Positions 1 through 6,623 of a stretch of DNA of 30,833 nucleotides are shown piece by piece. The stretch covers positions 3,077-33,909 of the forward strand of contig DDYW01000154.1 in the NCBI GenBank assembly GCA_002348185.1, read 5' to 3'. The position numbers and the translations under genes are program-made. This DNA is from Candidatus Hydrogenedentes bacterium UBA2224 (GTDB lineage: Bacteria; Hydrogenedentota; Hydrogenedentia; Hydrogenedentales; SLHB01). The notes below the pieces were generated by a model. That model worked only from the letters and a program-made list of their open reading frames with translations. It did not search any database and was not told the origin of the DNA. Position 1 is the first letter of the stretch. Each line of letters starts with the position of its first letter.

Positions 1-794
1 TGAATGTCCACCGCTTCCGTGCGCAGGTAAGAGATTCCGTTCAGGACCTCGGGCGTTCCCAGGACCTGGGCGGAGGCCGGCTCAACCGCGCTGCTCTTCA
101 CCGTGCAGCCGGCAGCCGGGGTCCCGTTGATCACGGGCCGGATGGGAATGGTACGGGACGACACGGAAGTGACTACGGGAACCAGTACTTTCACCTCGGC
201 GGGAACCAGGGTGACATTGAAGGGACCGACGCTGACGGAAACAGTCTGCTCCACATTGGTGGCAGCGGACTGGATGTCCACCTGGGCGGTGGCCCGCTCC
301 AGGCTGTTCACCACCCGTCCCGGCCCCCGCACCAGCACGGTGTCCGGCTCAAGGAAGGGGGCCAGTGCGGTGCGGCCCTCCGCCGGAACGCCTTGCAGGC
401 TGACCGCGACCGGGATCTGCTTTTCGACAATCCGGTCCATGGAAATGGCGGCCACATCCGGAACGACCCCGGCCACCCGGAGTCCCGGCGGGGCGGTCAC
501 CTGGACCGGCAGGGAGAAATCACCGGTTTTTCCCTCCGGGATTGCCACAGAGGCCCGGAGGTCAGCCGGGGAAAGGTTGACCAGCTGGTTTTTGTTCCCC
601 TGCACACGCACGGAAACGCTTTCCGGGATTACCCCGCCGATGATGAAATCCTGGGCCGGCCGGTTGTGTTCGAGCTTGACGCTTAATACTTTCTCCCGCA
701 CCGGGTTTTGCTCGTTGCTGACATACACCCATAGGATGAAAGCCAGGAATACGGAAAGCAGCTTGATCGAATTTTTTTGCCAGTCAAATTGCAC
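1..794 (-). CDS. cdaR: YbbR/CdaR-like regulator of diadenylate cyclase, partial at the window edge
   Basis: Reading the minus strand from a GTG at 794 gives an uninterrupted frame that runs off the left end, about 264 residues. The start is supported by AGGAGG nine bases upstream, overlapping the end of cdaA. The product has one N-terminal membrane segment (about residues 9-24, LLSVFLAFILWVYV) followed by beta-rich repeats of the YbbR type, with segments such as VSVRVQGN and VLVRGPGRV recurring at intervals of roughly 80 residues. In Firmicutes the YbbR protein (CdaR) is encoded directly after cdaA and modulates c-di-AMP synthesis at the membrane; the gene order here is the same, with 6 bases between stop and start. 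The C-terminus lies outside the window. Family assignment rests on gene order and repeat pattern. Confidence 0.8.
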   Translation of the reverse strand, partial: MQFDWQKNSIKLLSVFLAFILWVYVSNEQNPVREKVLSVKLEHNRPAQDFIIGGVIPESVSVRVQGNKNQLVNLSPADLRASVAIPEGKTGDFSLPVQVTAPPGLRVAGVVPDVAAISMDRIVEKQIPVAVSLQGVPAEGRTALAPFLEPDTVLVRGPGRVVNSLERATAQVDIQSAATNVEQTVSVSVGPFNVTLVPAEVKVLVPVVTSVSSRTIPIRPVINGTPAAGCTVKSSAVEPASAQVLGTPEVLNGISYLRTEAVDI

Positions 795-800
795 CGCCCG

Positions 801-1634
801 TTACCTCCTGCGCCATAAAGCGGACAGCCTGGAGCCGCCCCTGTTCTCCAAAAGCGCGTCCAGCTTTTCCTTTAATTCGGCCTCTTCCAACTGACGCTGC
901 AGGACACCCTCCACTGACAGGGAGACCGTACCCGTCTCTTCTGAAACGATCAGGGCCACCGCGTCGGAAACCTCGCTGATGCCGATGCCGGCGCGGTGGC
1001 GGGTGCCGAGGTCGCTGGCCAGGTCTGGGTTTTCTGTTAGCGGTAGAAAACAGGCCGCTGCGGCTACCCGGTCGCCCCGCACGATGACCGCGCCGTCATG
1101 CAGGGGGGTCTTGGTGACGAATATGTTTACAAGAAATTCTGCCGAAACCAGCCCTTCAATTTTCACGCCCGTATCGATATACTCCTCCAGTCCGGTGTCC
1201 CGCTCCAAAATGATCAGGGCGCCCATCTTGTTCTTGGAAAGGACTGTGGTGGCGCGGGCGATTTCGGCGATCACCTTGCCGCGCTCCATTTCCCCCTGTG
1301 CCGGCAGGGTGCGTGAGATAAAGCCGCCCCGGCCAAGCTTCTCCAGGGCGCGCCTGAGCTCGGGCTGAAACACGACCGGCAGGGCCACGACCAGGGCTGT
1401 CATAGCCTGCTTCAAAAGCCAGTTGATGGTGTAGAGGTTGAAGATGCTGGTCAGGGCGGTCGCCACCACGAGCACCGCAATGCCCTTGATTAGTTGAACG
1501 GCCCGCGTCCCCTTAATCAAGAGCATCAGCCGGTAAGAAACAAAAGCAACGATCAATATATCGAAAACGCTGCTTAAATTGAACTTGAGGATGGAATTCA
1601 GGTAATCCAGGTTCGGCAGCCAGAACTGTTCCAT
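801..1634 (-). CDS. cdaA: Diadenylate cyclase CdaA (DisA_N domain, membrane type)
   Basis: CdaA condenses two ATP molecules into the second messenger c-di-AMP, which controls potassium transport and cell-wall homeostasis. The protein has three hydrophobic segments in the first 90 residues, then the DisA_N catalytic domain with the signature motifs LHDGAVIV (DGA) and GTRHRAG (RHR). Length, about 277 residues, is normal for CdaA. The open frame extends to 1661, but I choose the ATG at 1634 (MEQFWLPNL) because GGGGGTG lies about ten bases upstream and the longer form adds a non-conserved leader. The gene is followed closely by the YbbR partner. The sequence resembles clostridial (Peptococcaceae-type) CdaA more than would be expected from the rest of the window. 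Confidence 0.92.
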   Translation of the reverse strand: MEQFWLPNLDYLNSILKFNLSSVFDILIVAFVSYRLMLLIKGTRAVQLIKGIAVLVVATALTSIFNLYTINWLLKQAMTALVVALPVVFQPELRRALEKLGRGGFISRTLPAQGEMERGKVIAEIARATTVLSKNKMGALIILERDTGLEEYIDTGVKIEGLVSAEFLVNIFVTKTPLHDGAVIVRGDRVAAAACFLPLTENPDLASDLGTRHRAGIGISEVSDAVALIVSEETGTVSLSVEGVLQRQLEEAELKEKLDALLENRGGSRLSALWRRR

Positions 1635-1763
1635 AAAGAACACACCCCCGCTATGCTGCAACTCAAAGCTATTATATCATTTGCAGGCCCGGCGTAATCA
1701 TTGGTGAGGGACAGGTTTCCCCGAATTAAGAAAAAAGCCCGCCTTTCATCCCCGCCCTTCGCT

Positions 1764-1897
1764 CTCGCTTCGCGAGTAAGGAAGGCTCAGGACGGGAACT
1801 TCCCGGCGGGGAGTTAAAAAGAGAGTGCTGGTTCTTTTTTCACTTCAGATGGGGTGGAATCCCCATCTGAAGACCCTATGTTCAGCTTTAGCTGAAC
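1764..1897. repeat. Three short inverted repeats between cimA and cdaA
   Basis: The 240-base spacer holds three dyads. CTTCAGATGGGG at 1843-1854 is mirrored by CCCCATCTGAAG at 1861-1872 (12-bp arms, 6-nt loop). GTTCAGCT at 1880-1887 is mirrored at 1890-1897 with a 2-nt loop. CTCGC at 1764-1768 is mirrored by GCGAG at 1772-1776. T/A tracts occur nearby (about 1729-1737 and 1833-1840), but none gives a clean stem followed by a U-run, so these may be transcript-end hairpins for cimA or a REP-like element. I see no gene here. Confidence 0.6.
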
Positions 1898-1901
1898 GAG
1901 T

Positions 1902-3500
1902 TCACTCTTCCTTGTGCTTCTCTCTCTCCAACAGGCCGTAGGCGATGGAGTCGACCAGTGCCTGCCAGCTGGCTTCGATGATGTTCTCGGAAACACCCAC
2001 CGTCCCCCAGGTGTTGCGGCCGTCGCTGGTCTCGATGTGAACTCGAACCATGGCGCCGGTGCCGTCCTTTTCGTCCAGCACCCGCACTTTATAGTCGATG
2101 AGCTGGTATTTTTTGATCTCGGGGTAGAAGCGCTCCAGCGCCTTGCGCAGGGCGTTGTCTAGAGCGTTGACCGGGCCGTTGCCATCCGCCGCGGTGTGCA
2201 CGGTCTGTTCACCCACCCGCATTTTGATGATGGCCTCGGCGTAGGCGGGATTGTTTTCCCGCATCTCGATAAAGAGGCGCAGCGTCTCCAGGGTGAAGGG
2301 CTCCTTGTACCCGTTGTAGACCTTGCGCAGGAGCAGCTCGAAAGAGCCCCCGGCGCTCTCAAAGACAAAACCCTGGTTTTCCAGCTGCTTAATTTCGTCC
2401 AGAACGCGGCGGCCTTCTGGGGTCTGGTGGTCGACCCGGATATTCAAATCCTTGTACTTGTAAAGCAGGTTGGATATGCCGGAGAGTTCGGAGATCAGCA
2501 CTCGGCGCTGGTTGCCCACCCGTTCCGGCGGAATGTGCTCATATGTCCGGGAGTCCTTTAAAAGGGCGCTGACGTGTATGCCCCCCTTGTGGGCGAAGGC
2601 GCTCGCCCCGACGAAGGGCTGGTGCGTATCGGGGTTCACATTGGCCACCTCGCTGACAAAGCGGGAGAGTCCCGTGAGGTGCGCCAGGTTCTGACTGGGA
2701 ATGGTCTCCAGGCCGCACTTCAAGGTCAGATTCGGAATAATTGAGCAGAGGTTGGCGTTGCCGCACCGCTCGCCGTAGCCGTTGATCGTCCCCTGCACAT
2801 GCACCGCCCCGACATGCACCGCCGCGAGCGTGTTCGCCACCCCGCATCCGCTGTCGTTGTGCGTGTGTATCCCGAAGGCCGCCTCCGGCAGCCGTTTCCG
2901 CGAGACCTGCAGCGCCCCGGCAATGTCCCACGGCATACTTCCACCGTTCGTGTCGCACAGCACCAGGACCTCCGCGCCTGCCTGCCACCCGCGCTCCAGC
3001 GCCGTCAGGGCGTATTCGCTGTCTTCCCGGTAGCCGTCAAAGAAATGTTCCGCGTCCAGTACCACCCGGCGCCCCTGGGATCTCAGATACGCCACCGATT
3101 CCTCGATCAGGCGCAGGTTTTCCTCGAGGCTCACCCGGAGAATCTGCGTTACGTGCGTGGGCGAGAATTTCGCGAAGATCGTCACGACGGGCGTGCCCGC
3201 CGCGAGCAAGGCCTGGATGTTCGGATCGTCCTCCACCGCAAATCTGGCGTGGCGCGTGCTCCCGAACGCCGCCATCACCGCGTGCTTCAGATCCAGGTCC
3301 TTCGCGCGCTGAAACAATTCCGCGGCCTTCGGGTTGGACCCCGGCTGCCCGCCTTCGATGTAAGATACCCCGAATGCGTCCAGTTCCTGCACAATCCGAA
3401 GCTGGTCCTCGGAAGAAAACTTCACGCCCGGACCCTGCGCGCCGTCGCGAAGGGTTACGTCGTAGATCTCAACTCGCTGTGCCACGCTCTCGTTCTCCAT
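1902..3500 (-). CDS. cimA: (R)-citramalate synthase CimA
   Basis: CimA condenses acetyl-CoA and pyruvate to citramalate, the first step of the threonine-independent route to 2-oxobutyrate and isoleucine. The 532-residue protein has the HMGL-like TIM barrel with DVTLRDG (residues 14-20), GGQPGSNPK (50-58), the metal-binding HTHND (212-216), GYGERCGNANL (241-251) and FAHKGGIHVSAL (300-311), then the LeuA-type regulatory domain (about 390-525, GPVNALDNALRKAL and VRVHIETSDG). Length is normal for the TIGR00977 family. It starts 23 bases after the apgM stop, so the two are probably co-transcribed. An oddity: residues 1 to about 250 are coded in GC-rich style like the rest of the window, while the C-terminal half matches clostridial CimA and the neighbouring cdaA. 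The switch lies in conserved sequence near 2570-2790, suggesting a chimeric join or recombination. The reading frame is nevertheless intact. Confidence 0.9.
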   Translation of the reverse strand: MENESVAQRVEIYDVTLRDGAQGPGVKFSSEDQLRIVQELDAFGVSYIEGGQPGSNPKAAELFQRAKDLDLKHAVMAAFGSTRHARFAVEDDPNIQALLAAGTPVVTIFAKFSPTHVTQILRVSLEENLRLIEESVAYLRSQGRRVVLDAEHFFDGYREDSEYALTALERGWQAGAEVLVLCDTNGGSMPWDIAGALQVSRKRLPEAAFGIHTHNDSGCGVANTLAAVHVGAVHVQGTINGYGERCGNANLCSIIPNLTLKCGLETIPSQNLAHLTGLSRFVSEVANVNPDTHQPFVGASAFAHKGGIHVSALLKDSRTYEHIPPERVGNQRRVLISELSGISNLLYKYKDLNIRVDHQTPEGRRVLDEIKQLENQGFVFESAGGSFELLLRKVYNGYKEPFTLETLRLFIEMRENNPAYAEAIIKMRVGEQTVHTAADGNGPVNALDNALRKALERFYPEIKKYQLIDYKVRVLDEKDGTGAMVRVHIETSDGRNTWGTVGVSENIIEASWQALVDSIAYGLLEREKHKEE

Positions 3501-3523
3501 CTCCTGCCGGCAGAACGCGCCGC

Positions 3524-4756
3524 TCAGGGGTTCCGAAAAGTATGCGCATCCAGCCGCCCCGGACCCAGCATGCCCGGAACCAGCAGGTGGCCCGGATTGA
3601 CCACAAGACCGCCCGCCGCCGCCGAAGCTTCATCATACTGCGATACGCCGTTGGAGGCGACACCGCAGCCCCACAACGCAAAGGGCACCGGCCCGCCCGC
3701 GTGCGTGCGGCTTCCGAGCGCCGTCACATGATCCGGCGCGACCAGCACGCGCCAGTCGGCGTGCGACCGCGCGGCCGTGAGGCACGGGGCCACCACGCGC
3801 CGGTCAAAGTCCTCAATGGCCTGGATCTTCTTATCAATGATGCCTTCATGCGCACACTCGTCAGGCGCTTCGACGTGCACATACACAAAATCCACCGTCT
3901 CCAGTGCGCGCAATGCCGCCTCGACCTTCCCCTCGTAATTCGTGTCGATGTACCCCGTCGCCCCCGGCACCTTGATCACATCCAGGCCCGCGCAGACGCC
4001 GATCCCTTTGACCAGGTCCACGGCCGAAATGACCGCCCCCGTCACCCCGAATCGATCCCGGTAGGTCGCCATACGCGGCGCACGGCCCTGACCCCACATC
4101 CAGATCGACGTCGCCGGAAGCTGGCCCGCTGCTATCCGCGCCGCATTCACCGGATGCGCAGCCAGGATCGGACGCGACCATTCCATCAGGTCGCGGAGAT
4201 AGGCTCCCGCCGGTCCCGTGGGAAGGTGGGGCTCGTATGTTTGGTCCGAAATGTCGTGCGGCGGCGTGCAGGCCGTCTCCACCAGGGCGTCGGGCTTGAC
4301 TTCACTGCCCGGGATCACGGCAAGATGTCGGTAGCTGACGCCGGGATAGAATGCGCAGGCACGCGGACACGCGCCATCGAGGCTGCGGATCAGTTCCGCC
4401 GCTTCCTCGCTCGAGATGTGGTCCGACGTGAAGCTCTTCATCACGCCGTCCTGAAGCGTCACCAGGTTGCAGCGGAAGGCCACGTCCCCGGGACCCAGCG
4501 CGATCCCCTGGTTCGCCGCTTCCAGGGGCGCGCGGCCCGTGAACGTCTCGTGGGGATCGTACCCGAACAAGGAAAGGTTGCCAATGTCGCTCCCGGGAGG
4601 CAGATCCTCAGGGATCGGCCAGTACAGGCCGCACAGTCCTTCGGACGCCAGCGCGTCCATCGCCGGGGTCGACGCCAGTTGCAGCGGCGTACGCCCGCCA
4701 CGCTCGGAAAGGGGAAAGTCGGCCATGCCGTCCCCGATTAGGCACAAAAACTTCAC
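3524..4756 (-). CDS. apgM: ApgM-type cofactor-independent phosphoglycerate mutase / proposed homoserine kinase
   Basis: This is an alkaline-phosphatase-superfamily enzyme of the archaeal-type iPGM family (410 residues, normal length). Visible motifs are the metal-binding LIGDGMAD at the N-terminus, the nucleophile region GSDIGNLSLFGYDP, VHVEAPDECAHEG and VAPDHVTALGSRTHAGG, which carry the two-metal ligands. The family interconverts 3- and 2-phosphoglycerate, but a bacterial subgroup (TIGR02535) has been proposed to be a homoserine kinase because it lies with threonine-pathway genes. The adjacent cimA (isoleucine precursor synthesis) is compatible with that alternative. Translation starts at a GTG with GGAGG seven bases upstream. 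A strong sigma70-like promoter lies 43 bases upstream, and the gene is divergent from rsmG. Family assignment is firm; which reaction it catalyses is not decided by the sequence. Confidence 0.88.
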   Translation of the reverse strand: MKFLCLIGDGMADFPLSERGGRTPLQLASTPAMDALASEGLCGLYWPIPEDLPPGSDIGNLSLFGYDPHETFTGRAPLEAANQGIALGPGDVAFRCNLVTLQDGVMKSFTSDHISSEEAAELIRSLDGACPRACAFYPGVSYRHLAVIPGSEVKPDALVETACTPPHDISDQTYEPHLPTGPAGAYLRDLMEWSRPILAAHPVNAARIAAGQLPATSIWMWGQGRAPRMATYRDRFGVTGAVISAVDLVKGIGVCAGLDVIKVPGATGYIDTNYEGKVEAALRALETVDFVYVHVEAPDECAHEGIIDKKIQAIEDFDRRVVAPCLTAARSHADWRVLVAPDHVTALGSRTHAGGPVPFALWGCGVASNGVSQYDEASAAAGGLVVNPGHLLVPGMLGPGRLDAHTFRNP

Positions 4757-4798
4757 GGGTAGGCCTCCACACGGTTACCGCCCTGGAATGAACGCGGA

Positions 4799-4827
4799 AG
4801 AATACCATACGAACAGGGTATTGTCAA
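4799..4827 (-). promoter_or_regulatory. Sigma70-type promoter for apgM-cimA
   Basis: On the minus strand a perfect -35 TTGACA (4822-4827) is followed by a 17-bp spacer and the -10 hexamer TATTCT (4799-4804, two mismatches to TATAAT). It points at the apgM GTG 43 bases downstream. This is the best promoter match I found in the window. Confidence 0.7.
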
Positions 4828-4878
4828 ACTATCCCCTTGCAATCACACGGGTTCGACCAAACGCGCCAAACACGAATA

Positions 4879-5553
4879 ATGCGAAATAAAATAAAAACCA
4901 ATCCCGACATGCCCGCGCTACACCTCGTTCGGGAACGCTGCCTTCAGCTCCTTCAGAAGCAACCCGGACTCGATCTCAAGGCCCTCGACGAAGCCCTGCA
5001 GACCTACGGCGCCCTCGTACAGAAATGGAACCTCCTGGCCTCCCTGGTCTCTTCCCGCGACACGGAAAACCTGTGGCTCCACATCGCCGATTCGCTCAGC
5101 CTCTTCCCGGTGGTCCGGGACCTCGGCGGCGCGTCGCCCCGCCTGTTCGACATCGGAAGCGGCGCGGGGTTCCCCGCCCTACCGCTCGCCCTGGCCTGCC
5201 CCACGCTCCGCTTCCACATGGTCGAGCGCGCACGGAAGAAGGCTGGCTTCCTCGAGCTCGCCCTCGGCGAACTGGGTCTCCTAGAGCGAGGCGTCGTCAA
5301 TCCGGGGGCGTTTCCCCAGGAAGTCTCCCTGCAGGCGCCCTCGGGATGCCTGATCACCGCCCGCGCCGTTGAAAGACCCGGAACCGTGTGGAAGAGCCTT
5401 CGTGAACTCGTGCAGCAGGGCGCTGTCTTTCTCTGTCAGTGGCCGGAACTGCCTTCCGAAGCCACCCAGATGTTCCACGTGGAACAAATCACCGACGACT
5501 GGACCGAACTGGGCCTCCGGCGGGGCACCCTCCATATCCTCCGGGCCCGCTGA
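4879..5553 (+). CDS. rsmG: 16S rRNA (guanine-527-N7)-methyltransferase RsmG (GidB)
   Basis: RsmG methylates N7 of G527 in 16S rRNA using S-adenosylmethionine. The SAM-binding motif LFDIGSGAGFPALPLAL is clear, followed by the acidic position in FHMVERARKKAGFL and by TARAVE, all typical of the family; the length (about 215-225 residues) also fits. The frame opens upstream at a TTG (4837), but the ATG at 4879 or the one at 4909 (MPALHLVRER) is more likely; neither has a strong ribosome binding site. In many bacteria rsmG sits next to parA-parB and the origin. Here an exact 16-bp parS lies inside the 3' part of the gene, encoding FHVE, but no parAB follows. mnmG is not upstream either; the neighbour is the divergent apgM. 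Confidence 0.92.
   Translation: MRNKIKTNPDMPALHLVRERCLQLLQKQPGLDLKALDEALQTYGALVQKWNLLASLVSSRDTENLWLHIADSLSLFPVVRDLGGASPRLFDIGSGAGFPALPLALACPTLRFHMVERARKKAGFLELALGELGLLERGVVNPGAFPQEVSLQAPSGCLITARAVERPGTVWKSLRELVQQGAVFLCQWPELPSEATQMFHVEQITDDWTELGLRRGTLHILRAR
5471..5486. other. parS centromere site 1 (inside rsmG)
   Basis: TGTTCCACGTGGAACA is a perfect 16-bp palindrome and matches the chromosomal ParB-binding parS consensus (TGTTNCACGTGNAACA). It lies within the rsmG coding sequence, where it encodes the FHVE segment. ParB nucleates here and spreads to organise the origin region for segregation. Confidence 0.88.
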
Positions 5554-5576
5554 CGGTCTCGCCCGCTCCGCAGCCA

Positions 5577-5592
5577 TGTTCCACGTGGAACC
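5577..5592. other. parS centromere site 2 (just after rsmG)
   Basis: TGTTCCACGTGGAACC matches the 16-bp parS palindrome at 15 positions (last base C instead of A). It lies 23 bases after the rsmG stop and 106 bp from parS site 1. Two sites this close are very unlikely by chance. Confidence 0.85.
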
Positions 5593-6563
5593 TCCCGGCC
5601 CGCCCCCCGCCTGTCCCTTCAGTCCGGTTTGTGTCCTCCCCCGGATGCACTGCCGCGGTCCCGGGAAGAACAACCGCATAACCGGCAAGGCCATCATCAC
5701 AGATGCAACCATCACCAGCCTCCAATTTCCTCTGCAGCACCTTCGGTGCCAACAACCCCAGGCTCAACCGCTACAATCGCTGATCGTTGAGATGCATCAC
5801 CGGAGCTGTGAAGCCAGTCCACACCGCGAGACACGGGAAGACCCAATCGCAGCGAACGCGGGCTTCGCCAGCGGCATTACGAGTCGTGCACAGATTCCCA
5901 GCCCGCTGAATCCGCTGATCCTGGCGCTGTCTTCCCGGTCCGCCGGAACACTCCGAATGAATGGCCGTAACTGCACAAGGCAAGCCGCACTTCAGATCCA
6001 GTAAACGACCCCCAGCGGTCTCAACGCGATGTGCTCTCCCTGCGCCCCAGAATCCGGAGCACCGGGATCAGCATCCCCTGCGGGGGAATCATCAGCCTCG
6101 ACACCACCCACACCAGGATGTTCAGCACCAGCATCCCATTCTCTCCGGCAGGACCCCGGCCCGCGCACCCGCTACGCGAAAAGCCAGAACACCGCGCCGG
6201 GAAGCAAAAGCGCCAGGACCGCACACCCACCCAGGCAGCGACCCCCTGCGCGCTCCCTATCAGCTCATAGAGTTCCGTCATGCATGCCAGCGCTTTCACG
6301 ACCCGGGCGAATTCAACGTGCCTGCCCACCCATGCGCGCTCAGGGGCACCGCCCGTACATCCACTTGCACCTGCTTGCCCGAGGCGTCCCGCTCCGCCAT
6401 CTTCCGGGTCGTGAGCTTGAGCTGGCGCCAGGTCCCTGGCGGCCCACCGGGCCGGGTCCTCCGGATCAGGCCACCCCGCTGCGCTCGATCCGCTTCGCGG
6501 CCCGCTTTGGCCGTTATCTCGTATTGTGGCCAACGCACTCAGCCCGGGGTCACCTCTCGCCAC
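5593..6563. other. About 970 bases without a convincing gene; possible decayed membrane-protein remnant
   Basis: No frame here has credible full-length coding character. On the minus strand, hydrophobic stretches appear in different frames: MLVLNILVWVVSRLMI (about 6080-6130) in one, and AVLALLLPGAVFWLFA ending in a stop near 6171 in another. A charged segment (KLTTRKMAERDASGKQVQVD, about 6370-6430) sits in a third. This could be a frameshifted remnant of a small membrane protein or chance. The stretch 5690-6010 is less GC-rich than its flanks. No parA-like Walker motif was found, although this is where parAB would be expected after rsmG and parS. Confidence 0.4.
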
Positions 6564-6597
6564 AAAAAAACTCCCCCGAACCCACGTCCAGGGGAGT
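6564..6597 (-). terminator. Rho-independent terminator of the SGNH-DUF1080 gene
   Basis: On the minus strand the stem ACTCCCC (6591-6597) pairs with GGGGAGT (6570-6576) across a 14-nt loop, followed directly by a run of seven T (6564-6570). It begins 27 bases after the stop codon at 6624, closing the minus-strand hydrolase cluster. Confidence 0.8.
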
Positions 6598-6623
6598 CCT
6601 GAATTCACGCTCGTCTGCTTGGG

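Noticed and set aside
3374..4741. Long plus-strand open frame of 455 codons over apgM
   Set aside because: It lies antisense to a clear conserved gene, is Arg/Pro-rich and has no recognisable motif; it is a by-product of high GC.
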